From Acidovorax carolinensis (GTDB taxonomy: Bacteria; Pseudomonadota; Gammaproteobacteria; Burkholderiales; Burkholderiaceae_C): DNA of 64,000 bases. Positions 26,312 through 35,240 of the stretch are shown piece after piece. Each line of letters begins with the position of its first letter. The first letter of the stretch is position 1. A model generated the notes under the pieces. It had not been told where the DNA came from and did not search any database. It saw only the letters and a list, made by a program, of their open reading frames with translations. The position numbers were made by a program, and so were the translations under genes. The stretch lies in assembly GCF_002157145.1 (NCBI RefSeq), contig NZ_CP021361.1:992001-1056000 (forward strand), given 5' to 3'.

Positions 26312-28179
26312 CGACGCTGGCAACCCCCCTGAGCCTGGCGCTGCTGGGCCATCCCAACAGCGGCAAGACGGCCTTGTTCAACCTGCTCACCGGCAGCCGC
26401 CAGAAGGTGGCCAACTACGCCGGCGTGACGGTGGAGCGCAAGGAGGGCCTGCTCACCACGCCCTCGGGCCAGCGCGTGCGCGTGTTCGACCTGCCTGGCG
26501 CTTACAGCCTCAATGCCCTGAGTGCCGACGAAGCCGTCACGCGCGACGTGGTCACCGGCCAGCGCGCTGGCGAGGCCGCGCCCGACCTGCTGGTGTGCGT
26601 GGTCGATGCCACCAACCTGCGGCTGGGTTTGCGCATGGTGCTGGAGACGCAGGCGATGGGTATACCGATGGTGCTGGCGCTCAATATGAGCGACGCCGCC
26701 CGCCGCGCGGGCATCACCATCGACCGCGATGTGCTGGCGCGCGAGCTGGGCATGCCCGTGGTGGAAACCGTGGGCATCCGCAAGGGTGGGGCGCGCGAGC
26801 TGCTGCAGTTTCTCGATGGCTGGCGTGCCCAGGGCGCGGTGCAGTCGCAGCCTTGGCAGCCCCAGGGCACGGAGCAGGTGCTCAAGACGCAGCAGGAGGC
26901 CCGCCGCATCCTGCGCCTGGCGGTGCGCGAACCGGCAGAGTTGATGCGGATGGATGACGCCATCGACCGCGTGGTGCTGCACCCGCTGTGGGGCATGCTG
27001 CTGCTGTCGGCCACCATGTTCTTGATGTTCCAGGCAGTGTTCAGCTGGGCGGCGCCACCCATGGAGGCCATCAAGGATGGCGCTGAGGCGCTGGGCCATT
27101 GGGTGCATGCCCTGCTTCCCGATGGCGTGCTGCGCAGCCTGCTGGTCGATGGCATCCTGGCTGGCGTGGGCGGGGTGCTGGTGTTTTTGCCGCAGATTTT
27201 GATTTTGTTCCTTTTCATCCTGGCGCTGGAAGACTCGGGCTACTTGCCGCGCGCGGCCTTCCTGCTGGACCGCGTCATGGGCACGGTGGGTCTTTCGGGG
27301 CGCTCGTTCATCCCGCTGCTGTCGAGCTTTGCCTGCGCCATCCCGGGCATCATGGCCACGCGCACCATCACGCACTGGCGTGAGCGGCTGGTCACCATCC
27401 TGATCGCGCCGCTCATGACCTGCTCGGCGCGCCTGCCGGTGTATGCGCTGCTGATCGCTGCCTTCATCCCCGCGCGCACCGTGTGGGGCGTTTTCAGCCT
27501 GCAGGGGCTGGTGATGTTCGCGCTGTACCTGGGCGGCATCCTGAGCGCCATGGCCGTGGCGGCCGTGTTGAAGATCTGGCGCGGCCCGATGCGGGCCACG
27601 CCGCTGCTGATGGAGCTGCCACCCTACCGGTTGCCCCACCTGCGCAGCCTGGCGCGGGGGCTGCATGAGCGCGCCATGATTTTCTTGAAGCGCGTGGGCG
27701 GCATCATCCTGGCGCTGACGGTGCTGCTGTGGTTTCTGTCGTCGTATCCGGCTGCGCCCGAGGGGGCAGCGGGTCCGGCCATCCAGTACAGCCTGGCCGG
27801 GCAACTGGGCCGCGCGCTGGAGGTCGTCTTCGCGCCCCTGGGCTTCAACTGGCAGATTGCCGTGGCGCTGGTGCCCGGCATGGCCGCGCGTGAGGTGGTG
27901 GTGAGCGCGCTGGGCACGGTGTACGCCCTGTCGGCCTCGGGGGACGACATGGCGGCGCAGCTCGGGCCGCTGATCGCCCAGCAGTGGTCGCTGGCCACGG
28001 CGCTGTCGCTGCTGGTGTGGTTTGTGTTCGCGCCGCAGTGCCTGTCCACGTTGGCCACCGTGCGGCGCGAAACCAATTCCTGGCGCCTGGCCTTGCTGAT
28101 GGTGGCCTATCTTTTTGCCCTGGCCTATGGAGCGAGCTGGACGACCTACCGGCTGGCGCTGTGGTGGGGAGGCGCCTGA
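26308..28179 (+). CDS. feoB: FeoB, ferrous iron transporter with GTPase domain
   Basis: The 623-residue protein has an N-terminal G domain (GHPNSGKTALFN as G1; LPGAYSL as G3 region; LNMSD as G4) and a C-terminal membrane part with the two Gate motifs around SFACAIPGIMATRTI and PGMAAREVVVSALG. It imports Fe(II). It is somewhat shorter than E. coli FeoB because the spacer and tail are short, as in other betaproteobacteria. It overlaps feoA by four bases and leads directly into the small Cys-rich gene. Confidence 0.96.
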   Translation: MTTLATPLSLALLGHPNSGKTALFNLLTGSRQKVANYAGVTVERKEGLLTTPSGQRVRVFDLPGAYSLNALSADEAVTRDVVTGQRAGEAAPDLLVCVVDATNLRLGLRMVLETQAMGIPMVLALNMSDAARRAGITIDRDVLARELGMPVVETVGIRKGGARELLQFLDGWRAQGAVQSQPWQPQGTEQVLKTQQEARRILRLAVREPAELMRMDDAIDRVVLHPLWGMLLLSATMFLMFQAVFSWAAPPMEAIKDGAEALGHWVHALLPDGVLRSLLVDGILAGVGGVLVFLPQILILFLFILALEDSGYLPRAAFLLDRVMGTVGLSGRSFIPLLSSFACAIPGIMATRTITHWRERLVTILIAPLMTCSARLPVYALLIAAFIPARTVWGVFSLQGLVMFALYLGGILSAMAVAAVLKIWRGPMRATPLLMELPPYRLPHLRSLARGLHERAMIFLKRVGGIILALTVLLWFLSSYPAAPEGAAGPAIQYSLAGQLGRALEVVFAPLGFNWQIAVALVPGMAAREVVVSALGTVYALSASGDDMAAQLGPLIAQQWSLATALSLLVWFVFAPQCLSTLATVRRETNSWRLALLMVAYLFALAYGASWTTYRLALWWGGA

Positions 28180-28181
28180 CC

Positions 28182-28412
28182 ATGTGGCAAGACATTGCGG
28201 TGGGCGCCATCGTGGCGCTGGCGGTAGGCTATGCAGCCTGGTATTGGCTGCCGGCAGCGCTGCGCAAACGCCTGGGCACTTTGCGGCCAGGTCTGGGCAA
28301 GGCGCCGTCCTGCGGGGCCTGCAGCGATTGCGGGGGCTGTGCCACGCCCGTGCGCACCCCCGATGCGCACGCGCCAGAGCACAAGGCGGTATGGGTGGCG
28401 CCGAAACGGTGA
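28182..28412 (+). CDS. Small Cys-rich membrane protein linked to FeoB
   Basis: The 76-residue product has one N-terminal membrane helix (IAVGAIVALAVGYAAWYWL) and a cluster CGACSDCGGC. It starts two bases after the feoB stop. This matches the FeoB-associated / DUF6587-type small proteins that take the place of FeoC in many Feo operons. The Cys cluster may bind iron or an Fe-S centre; this is inference. Confidence 0.8.
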   Translation: MWQDIAVGAIVALAVGYAAWYWLPAALRKRLGTLRPGLGKAPSCGACSDCGGCATPVRTPDAHAPEHKAVWVAPKR

Positions 28413-28586
28413 TGGGGTTGGGGGCCGTGCACCGTAGTTTGGCCAGTTCGAAGGTTCGGACTGCCGCTGGGAATTGTTGTTACAGTGCGAAACAACTTCA
28501 GTCCCCGCTCGCGAGGCGATCACAGATGGGACGGTTCTCCTGGTACCCATTTCCGAGCGCTTTCCCGCCATCGTCGCACCCCATCC

Positions 28587-29750
28587 ATGACCGCCGTACC
28601 TGCCGCGACAACCCACTGGGTGGTCCGCATGAATCACCGCAATCGCAGCGCGTCCTGGCTGATCTTCGTTGCCGTGCTATCGCTTCACTTCCTGGAGCAT
28701 GGTTATGGCCCCTGGACTTGGGGGCTCATGGTGCTGCAGTTTTTGGTGTATCCGCATGCCGTGTACCTGCGGGCCCGCCATGCCAGGGATCCGCTGGCAG
28801 CAGAAATCCAGAACATGCTGCTCGACAGCTTCTGTTTTGGCCTGTGGGCGGCGGCGCTGGGGTTTCCGCTCTGGATTGTTTACACCCTGGTCATTTGCGG
28901 CTGCATCAACATGACTGCTTTTCGGGCGCTCAAAGGGGTGCTGCAGGCATTGGCATGCGCAGCAGCGGGGGCGGTGCTGGTGGTGGCCGTGGACGGGTGG
29001 CGCTTTAGCCCCGACACCTCGCTGCGTGTCAGTGCCTTGAGCATGCTGTGCCTGTCGGTCTATCTGGTCCTGTTTGCCCGCGACGCCCATACCCGTACCG
29101 TGACGCTCAGCACGACGCGGGCCAGGCTGCGCCAGAGCGAAGCGGCGTTGCAGGGCCAGCTGCAGGCCGTCCAGTCCTTGCAGGCCCAGCTGACCGAGCA
29201 GGCCCACCGCGACCCCCTGACCGGTCTGTACAACCGCCGCTACCTGAATGCTGCGATGCAGTGGGAAATTGACGGTTGCGCACGCGAGGGCGCCACGCTG
29301 GCCCTGTTGCTGTTCGACCTGGACCACTTCAAGCAGATCAACGACCGCTTTGGCCACGCCGCCGGAGACGAGGTCCTGTGCCAGATCGCGGCCTTGCTGC
29401 AGCAGTCCATGCGACCGAGCGATATCTGTTGCCGTTATGGCGGAGAAGAGTTTTTGCTGCTGCTGCCCGGCATGGCGCTTCAAACCGCCGTTGAGCGGGC
29501 GCAAGCCTTGCGCCAGCAGGTGGCACAGCGGCGCTGGCTGGCCGAGGGGCAACCGGTGGATGTCACCCTGTCGGTGGGTGTGGCTTGCGCGCACGACGCC
29601 ACCATAGCGCCGGCTGCGCTGATCGCCCTGGCAGACCGGGCGCTCTACCAGGCCAAGGCCGAGGGGCGCAACCGGGTGTGCGTGGTTGGGGCTACACCGG
29701 CGGCAGAGGCCGAGGGCGTTTCAACAACGCCCATGGTACCGGCCGCGTAG
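28587..29750 (+). CDS. Membrane-bound diguanylate cyclase (GGDEF)
   Basis: The 387-residue protein has about four to five N-terminal hydrophobic segments (MASE2-like), a short coiled region, and a C-terminal GGDEF domain with active site GGEEF. An RPSD inhibitory I-site lies five residues before it. DPLTGLYNRRYLN and FDLDHFKQINDRFGHAAGDE are the standard motifs. It makes c-di-GMP from GTP. The start is taken at the ATG at 28587; ATG at 28629 is an alternative. No sensory ligand can be named. Confidence 0.9.
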   Translation: MTAVPAATTHWVVRMNHRNRSASWLIFVAVLSLHFLEHGYGPWTWGLMVLQFLVYPHAVYLRARHARDPLAAEIQNMLLDSFCFGLWAAALGFPLWIVYTLVICGCINMTAFRALKGVLQALACAAAGAVLVVAVDGWRFSPDTSLRVSALSMLCLSVYLVLFARDAHTRTVTLSTTRARLRQSEAALQGQLQAVQSLQAQLTEQAHRDPLTGLYNRRYLNAAMQWEIDGCAREGATLALLLFDLDHFKQINDRFGHAAGDEVLCQIAALLQQSMRPSDICCRYGGEEFLLLLPGMALQTAVERAQALRQQVAQRRWLAEGQPVDVTLSVGVACAHDATIAPAALIALADRALYQAKAEGRNRVCVVGATPAAEAEGVSTTPMVPAA

Positions 29751-29772
29751 CGCCGGAGGGCTTGCCAAGCCG

Positions 29773-30108
29773 TCAGGCAAAAGGCGCTTCGACGGGATAA
29801 GGCGGCAGGCCGTGCCGCATGCGTGCGCGGTCGCAGGCTTCGCTGCCCGCCACAAACTCGCGGCAGGGCGATGGGCGCCACTCGTAGATGCCGCAGGCCG
29901 CCTGGGTGCCCACCGTGCCCGTGAGTGCCGCGCAGCGCGGAGGGCTGTGGTCGGTGCCGCGCATGCGGCAGTTGGCGCCGGTGACTTCCACCACCAGACC
30001 ATCGGGCACGTCGCCCCCCATTTCCTGCGTTTCATGCACCGAAAAGTCCACGCGGAAACTCGCGCAGCAGGCGCAGCAGGCGCCGCAGGTGAGGCAGGGA
30101 TGCGTCAT
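29773..30108 (-). CDS. YkgJ family Cys-cluster protein
   Basis: The 111-residue protein starts MTHPCLTCGACCACC, the N-terminal cysteine cluster of the YkgJ (UPF0153) family, and has a later C-x-I-Y-x-x-R-P-x-x-C segment (CGIYEWRPSPC). The family probably binds zinc or iron; its function is not known. The ATG at 30108 is seven bases after argF on the same strand, so it is likely co-transcribed with argD-argF. Confidence 0.85.
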   Translation of the reverse strand: MTHPCLTCGACCACCASFRVDFSVHETQEMGGDVPDGLVVEVTGANCRMRGTDHSPPRCAALTGTVGTQAACGIYEWRPSPCREFVAGSEACDRARMRHGLPPYPVEAPFA

Positions 30109-30115
30109 ACAGCTT

Positions 30116-31036
30116 TCATGCAACCCGGCCGAGCAAAAGGTACTCCATGAGTGCCTTTTGCACGTGCATCCTGTTTTCTGCCTCATCCCAGACCACGGAC
30201 TGCGGCCCGTCGATCACATCGGCTTCCACCTCTTCGCCACGGTGCGCCGGCAGGCAGTGCATGAAGAGGGCGTCGGGCTTGGCGGCGGCCATCATTTCGG
30301 CGTCCACGCACCAGTCGGCAAAGGCCTTCTTGCGTTCTTCGTTCTCTGCTTCATAGCCCATGCTGGTCCACACGTCGGTGGTGACCAGGTCCGCGCCCCT
30401 GCAGGCTTCCAGCGGGTCGCTGAAAAATTGATAGCTACCAGCGCTTGTCCCGCCTGCACCAACGGCCAATTTCTCATCAATTTCGTAGCCACGGGGCGTG
30501 CTCACATGCACCTTGAAGCCCAGCAGTGCAGCCGCCTGCAGCCAGGTGTTGGCCATGTTGTTGCCATCGCCCACCCAAGCCACCGTTTTTCCCTGGATGG
30601 AGCCCCGGTGCTCGATGAAGGTGAAGATGTCGGCGAGGATCTGGCAGGGGTGGTACTCGTTGGTCAGGCCGTTGATGACGGGCACGCGCGAGTTGGCAGC
30701 AAAGTCCTCGATCTTTGTCTGCTCGTAGGTGCGGATCATCACCAGGTCGACCATGCGGCTGATGACCTTGGCGCTGTCTTCGATCGGCTCGGCGCGGCCC
30801 AGCTGGCTGTCGCCCGTGGTCAGGTGCACCACGCTGCCGCCCAGCTGGTACATGCCGGCCTCAAAGCTCACGCGCGTGCGCGTGCTGGCCTTCTCGAAGA
30901 TCATGGCCAGGGTGCGGTCCACCAGCGGGTGGTGCTTTTCGTAGGCCTTGAACTTCTTCTTGATGAGCGCGGCGCGCTCGAACAGGTAGGCGTACTCGTC
31001 GGCGGTGAGGTCGTTGAACTGCAGGTAATGTTTCAT
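30116..31036 (-). CDS. argF: Ornithine carbamoyltransferase
   Basis: The 306-residue enzyme makes citrulline from ornithine and carbamoyl phosphate. STRTR (in FEKASTRTRVSFE) binds carbamoyl phosphate, and HPCQ and the C-terminal HCLPAHRGEEV are the other signatures. It lies 22 bases downstream of argD. Residues 188-205 are encoded by a copy of the dispersed intergenic repeat (30424-30473), giving the local sequence TSAGSYQFFSD. The total length is still normal for the family. Confidence 0.96.
   Translation of the reverse strand: MKHYLQFNDLTADEYAYLFERAALIKKKFKAYEKHHPLVDRTLAMIFEKASTRTRVSFEAGMYQLGGSVVHLTTGDSQLGRAEPIEDSAKVISRMVDLVMIRTYEQTKIEDFAANSRVPVINGLTNEYHPCQILADIFTFIEHRGSIQGKTVAWVGDGNNMANTWLQAAALLGFKVHVSTPRGYEIDEKLAVGAGGTSAGSYQFFSDPLEACRGADLVTTDVWTSMGYEAENEERKKAFADWCVDAEMMAAAKPDALFMHCLPAHRGEEVEADVIDGPQSVVWDEAENRMHVQKALMEYLLLGRVA
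30424..30473 (+). repeat. Dispersed palindromic repeat, copy 6, inside argF
   Basis: The plus strand reads AAAAATTGATAGCTACCAGC then GCTTGTCC, matching the left arm and core of the family. The right arm is degenerate but ends in GGCCAATTT at the expected distance. It is wholly within the argF reading frame. Confidence 0.7.
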
Positions 31037-31058
31037 GGCACTCTCGTTGCGGGCTGGC

Positions 31059-32255
31059 TTATTCCGCCAGCAGGGCTTTGACCAGAGGGGTGAGCGTGGC
31101 GACGATTTCGTCGGCCTCGGCGATGGTGAGAATCAGTGGCGGCACGATGCGGATCACGCTGTCTGCCGTGACGCTGATCAGCAATCCGGCTTCGGCCGCG
31201 CGGCCCACCAGCACGCCGCAGGGCTTGGCCAGCTCCACGCCCAGCATCAGGCCCTGGCCGCGCACTTCTTTCACGCCGGGCAGGCTGCCCAGTGCGTGTT
31301 GCAGTGCCGTCTTGAGGTGCAGGCCCACCGTGGTGGCGTTGTGCAGCAGTCCGTCTTCTTCCATGATGCGGATGGTTTCATTGCCCGCACGCATGGCCAG
31401 CGGGTTGCCGCCAAAGGTGGTGCCGTGGTTGCCCGGTTGCAGCACGTTGGCGGCCTTGGGGCCTGCCACCACGGCGCCAATCGGCACGCCCGAGCCCAGG
31501 CCCTTGGCCAGGGGCATCACATCGGGCACGATGCCGGCCCACTGGTGGGCAAACCACTTGCCGGTGCGGCCCATGCCGCACTGCACTTCGTCGATCATCA
31601 TGAGCCAGTCGCGCTCGTCGCACAGCTTGCGCAGTTGCTGCAGGTATTCGACGCGCATGGGGTTGATGCCGCCTTCGCCCTGGATGGTTTCGAAGAACAC
31701 GGCCACCACGTTGGGGTTGCCTTCGGTGGCCTTCTGGATCGCGTCGATGTCGTTGAGCGGCACGCGGATGAAGCCCTCCACTAGCGGGCCGAAGCCCATA
31801 TTGATCTTGGGGTTGCCGGTGGCCGACATGGTGGCGATCGAGCGCCCGTGGAAGGCCTTTTCATACACCACGATCTCGGGCTTGGCGATGCCCTTGTCCA
31901 CGCCGTATTTGCGCGCGATCTTGAGCGCGGCCTCGTTGGCCTCCAGGCCCGAGTTGCAGAAGAACACGTTGGTCATGCCCGAGCGCTCCACCAGCCGGGT
32001 GGCCAACTGCTCCTGCCCCGGCACATGGTAGTAGTTGGACGAATGCATGATCTTGCCGATCTGGTCCTGCAGCGCGGGCACCAGCTTGGCGTGGTTGTGG
32101 CCCAGCGTATTCACCGCAATGCCGCCCAGGGCATCGAGGTATTGCTTGCCGTTCACGTCCCACACGCGGCAACCCTGCCCATGTGACAGCGCAATCGGCA
32201 CGCGGCCATAGGTGTTCATCACGTGGGGCGAGGCGGCCTCAATGAAAGCGGTCAT
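31059..32255 (-). CDS. argD: Acetylornithine aminotransferase
   Basis: The 398-residue PLP enzyme has the class-III aminotransferase features FCNSGLEANEAALK, YEKAFHGRSIATMSATG, LMMIDEVQCGMGRTG and the PLP Lys in MPLAKGLGSGVPIGA. It converts N-acetylglutamate semialdehyde to N-acetylornithine and in many bacteria also serves lysine synthesis. It is first of an argD-argF-ykgJ transcription unit and divergent from the DUF3579 gene. Confidence 0.95.
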   Translation of the reverse strand: MTAFIEAASPHVMNTYGRVPIALSHGQGCRVWDVNGKQYLDALGGIAVNTLGHNHAKLVPALQDQIGKIMHSSNYYHVPGQEQLATRLVERSGMTNVFFCNSGLEANEAALKIARKYGVDKGIAKPEIVVYEKAFHGRSIATMSATGNPKINMGFGPLVEGFIRVPLNDIDAIQKATEGNPNVVAVFFETIQGEGGINPMRVEYLQQLRKLCDERDWLMMIDEVQCGMGRTGKWFAHQWAGIVPDVMPLAKGLGSGVPIGAVVAGPKAANVLQPGNHGTTFGGNPLAMRAGNETIRIMEEDGLLHNATTVGLHLKTALQHALGSLPGVKEVRGQGLMLGVELAKPCGVLVGRAAEAGLLISVTADSVIRIVPPLILTIAEADEIVATLTPLVKALLAE

Positions 32256-32403
32256 GCAGTGGACTCCAGACGGTGGGGTGAAGGGCCGACCCGTGCTGGC
32301 CGCAACCCGAAAAAGCGAAGCACGATTCTAGGGCGAGCGCAGGCGCCCGAAGATGACGATTGCGCATCACTGCAATGCCTTGGCGAAAGCGCGGGCCGGC
32401 CAG

Positions 32404-32417
32404 CTCTTATATAAGAG
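32404..32417. promoter_or_regulatory. Perfect 14-bp palindrome in the argD / DUF3579 spacer
   Basis: CTCTTATATAAGAG is self-complementary and AT-rich within a GC-rich region. It lies in the divergent promoter region, about 82 bases before the DUF3579 start. It looks like an operator; I cannot name the regulator. Confidence 0.5.
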
Positions 32418-32485
32418 TTAGAATGTGAGGCGCGGCGTAGCAAGCAGTGATCCTGCGGTATCCGCCCTCTACCTATCACACCCCG

Positions 32486-32812
32486 ATGGTTTCCCCCACC
32501 TCCAAAGAAGTCTTCATCCAGGGCATCACCCACGCAGGGAAAACCTTTCGTCCCAGCGACTGGGCCGAGCGGCTCGCCGGGGTGATGAGCAGCTTTCGCC
32601 CTGGGGGGGCCAAGCCCGGCAGCCACCTGAGCTACTCGCCCTGGTGCATTCCGACCACGCTCAATGGCGTGAAATGCGTGGTGGTCAACAGCGACCTGCG
32701 CGACCACGAGCCCATGGCCTGGGATTTCGTCATCAACTTTGCGCGCGACAACGACCTGCAGGTCGCCGAAGCCTGTCTGCTGCCCGACCCGTCCCTGCCC
32801 GTGCAGCGCTAA
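32486..32812 (+). CDS. DUF3579 family protein
   Basis: The 108-residue protein matches the betaproteobacterial DUF3579 family: KEVFIQGITHAGKTFRPSDW at the start and AWDFVINFARDNDLQV near the end. Its function is unknown. The gene is usually next to argD in this order, as here. The start is the ATG at 32486. Confidence 0.88.
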   Translation: MVSPTSKEVFIQGITHAGKTFRPSDWAERLAGVMSSFRPGGAKPGSHLSYSPWCIPTTLNGVKCVVVNSDLRDHEPMAWDFVINFARDNDLQVAEACLLPDPSLPVQR

Positions 32813-32964
32813 CTGCCGCCCGCTGCTGATAGAGCAGCTGGGGCTGCGCCCCAACATCCCATGAAGTGTCAAGGACAGAGCAGTGTCGGCTGTGCCGACC
32901 ATGGTCTGTCCCCGAAGCAGCAGGGTGCCAGCAAACGCGCGCTGTGCCCGCTTGGGCTTTGCCC

Positions 32965-32993
32965 AACAAAAAACCGCCCGAAGGCGGTTTGTT
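32965..32993 (-). terminator. Rho-independent terminator of rpsT
   Basis: On the minus strand AAACCGCC-TTCG-GGCGGTTT forms a perfect stem with a stable tetraloop, followed by a T-run. It lies 80 bases past the rpsT stop. Confidence 0.92.
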
Positions 32994-33075
32994 GCTTTGC
33001 TGGCAGCGCACCCGTTACAAACGGCGAACGGTATGACCCGTCCGGGCTGTTTGCCTGCCGGGGCAGGCGGTGAAT

Positions 33076-33375
33076 TTAGGCTGCGAGTGCCAGGGCTTTC
33101 ACCTTGGCAGACAGACGGCTCTTGTCGCGAGCAGCCTTGTTCTTGTGGAAGATGCCCTTGTCGGCCACGGTGTCGACCACGGCCTGCATCTTGGCGAACA
33201 GTTCGCTCGCCTTGGTCTTGTCGCCAGCCAGAACAGCCTTTTCGACGTTCTTGACAGCGGTGCGGTATTTGGAACGCAGCGAGGTGTTCGCGGCGTTGAT
33301 CTTGACGTCCTGACGGACGCGCTTGCGGCCCGACGCCAGGCGCGGGTTCTTTTTCTTGGGTTTAGCGGATGCCAT
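33076..33375 (-). CDS. rpsT: 30S ribosomal protein S20
   Basis: The 99-residue basic protein begins [19 protein letters not shown] and contains the conserved [16 protein letters not shown] and [17 protein letters not shown] segments. It binds 16S rRNA in the 30S subunit. AAGGAAA lies upstream of the ATG at 33375. Divergent from murJ, a common betaproteobacterial arrangement. Confidence 0.97.
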   Translation of the reverse strand: MASAKPKKKNPRLASGRKRVRQDVKINAANTSLRSKYRTAVKNVEKAVLAGDKTKASELFAKMQAVVDTVADKGIFHKNKAARDKSRLSAKVKALALAA

Positions 33376-33565
33376 TGATGTGTTTCCTTGTGTCTGAGGA
33401 TGATGCCAGCGAAGCCGGCGATTATAGCCCAGCCCGCCGCACCTGCCCATCCCCTCCTTGACCCGACCCCTCGTGAGGTGGCGGAGGCGTAAGAGCACGT
33501 CACCGCGCATCTGTATCCGCTGTCAGCGTACGGGCAGTGCACGGGCAGCGAATACACTCCCTGCG

Positions 33566-35131
33566 GTGTCCCTGTTCAAAGCCGCTTCCACCGTCTCCCT
33601 GCTGACCCTGGCCTCTCGTGTGACGGGCCTGGCGCGCGACCTCCTGATGGCCTCGATGTTTGGTGCCAACGCGCTGACCGATGCCTTCAACGTTGCCTTC
33701 CGCATTCCCAACCTGTTCCGGCGCCTTTTTGCCGAGGGCGCTTTCAGCCAGGCGTTCGTGCCGGTGCTGGCGGCCTCCAAGGCCCAGCATGGCGAGGCCG
33801 CCACGCGCGTGCTGATTGCCAGCGTGGCCACCGCGCTGGCCTGGGTGTTGCTGCTCACCTGCGTGCTGGGGGTGCTGGGCGCGCCGCTTCTGGTGTGGCT
33901 GCTGGCCAGCGGCCTGCGCCAGAGCCCGACCAGCTTCGACGCCGCCGTGCTGATGACGCGCTGGATGTTTCCTTACATCGGCTTCATGTCGATGGTGGCG
34001 CTGTCGGCGGGCGTGCTCAACACCTGGAAGCGCTTTGCCGTTCCGGCGGCCACGCCGGTGCTGCTGAACCTGTGCATGATCGCCGCGGCCTGGCTGGGCG
34101 CGCCGCAACTGGCGGCCCGCGGCATCGAGCCCATTTACGCCATGGCCGGTGGCGTGATGCTGGGCGGTGTGCTGCAACTGGCGGTGCAGGTGCCCGTGCT
34201 GTATCGCCTGGGCCTGCTGCCGCGCATCGGCGTGACCTGGGGCGCCGTGCGCGCCGCCTGGGCCGAGCCCGGCGTGCGCCGCATCCTCACGCTGATGGCG
34301 CCCGCGCTGCTGGGGGTGGGCGTGGCGCAGATTTCGCTCATGATCAACACCCAGATCGCTTCATATCTGGCGCCGGGCAGTGTCACCTGGCTGTTTTACG
34401 CCGACCGGCTGATGGAGTTCCCCACCGCCTTGCTGGGCGTGGCCCTGGGCGTGGTGCTCACACCGCAGCTGGCTGCCGCCAAGGCGGCGGGCGACGCGCA
34501 GCGCTATTCGGCCATGCTCGACTGGGGCCTGCGCATCGTGGTGCTGCTGGCCGTGCCCTGCGCGGTGGCGCTGCTGACCTTTGCCACGCCCCTGGTGGCC
34601 ACGCTGTTTCACCACGGCGCCCTGCTCGACAGCGATGTGGGGCAGATCGCCATCGCCCTCGCCGGGTACGGGGCCGGCCTGCTGGGGCTGGTGGCCATCA
34701 AGGTGCTGGCGCCCGGGTATTACGCCAGCCAGGACATCCGCACGCCCGTGAAGATCGCCATTGCGGTGCTGGTCATCACGCAGTTGCTCAACGTGGCCCT
34801 GGTGCCATTCATGGCCCATGCGGGGCTGGCGCTGTCGATCGGACTCGGCGCGCTGGTCAATGCGCTGTGGTTGCTGGTGGGGCTGCTGCGCCGCGGCAGT
34901 TACCGGCCGCAGCCCGGCTGGGCGCGCTTTGCCTTGCAGGTGGTGGCTGCCAGCGCCCTGCTGGCGGTGCTGCTGGTTTGGGCGGCGCAGTATTTCCCCT
35001 GGGTGCAGATGCGCGCGCACGCCGGCCAGCGGGCGGGCCTGCTGGCCCTGGTGCTGTGTGCTTCGGTGGCGCTGTATTTCGGCGCGCTGTGGGCCGCCGG
35101 ACTCAAGTTGCGCCAGATGCTGCGGCGCTAA
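33566..35131 (+). CDS. murJ: Lipid II flippase MurJ
   Basis: The 521-residue MOP-superfamily protein has about fourteen membrane helices. I start at the GTG at 33566, because SLFKAASTVSLLTLASRVTG is the canonical MurJ N-terminus; the frame continues upstream without family similarity. FRIPNLFRRLFAEGAFSQAF is diagnostic. MurJ moves lipid II across the inner membrane for peptidoglycan synthesis. Its TAA stop adjoins a small inverted repeat. Confidence 0.95.
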   Translation: MSLFKAASTVSLLTLASRVTGLARDLLMASMFGANALTDAFNVAFRIPNLFRRLFAEGAFSQAFVPVLAASKAQHGEAATRVLIASVATALAWVLLLTCVLGVLGAPLLVWLLASGLRQSPTSFDAAVLMTRWMFPYIGFMSMVALSAGVLNTWKRFAVPAATPVLLNLCMIAAAWLGAPQLAARGIEPIYAMAGGVMLGGVLQLAVQVPVLYRLGLLPRIGVTWGAVRAAWAEPGVRRILTLMAPALLGVGVAQISLMINTQIASYLAPGSVTWLFYADRLMEFPTALLGVALGVVLTPQLAAAKAAGDAQRYSAMLDWGLRIVVLLAVPCAVALLTFATPLVATLFHHGALLDSDVGQIAIALAGYGAGLLGLVAIKVLAPGYYASQDIRTPVKIAIAVLVITQLLNVALVPFMAHAGLALSIGLGALVNALWLLVGLLRRGSYRPQPGWARFALQVVAASALLAVLLVWAAQYFPWVQMRAHAGQRAGLLALVLCASVALYFGALWAAGLKLRQMLRR

Positions 35132-35148
35132 GAACGTGAATACGTTCT
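35131..35148. repeat. Short inverted repeat after murJ
   Basis: AGAACGT and ACGTTCT flank GAAT. There is no T-run, so it is a weak candidate for a terminator or operator. Confidence 0.4.
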
Positions 35149-35240
35149 GAGGCCGCCGCGCCGCATGCGCGGCAATATGACCCTCCACCCTGCGCTTTGT
35201 GTGGCTTGACGCGACACGGCGCCCACCGTACAACCCCGTC

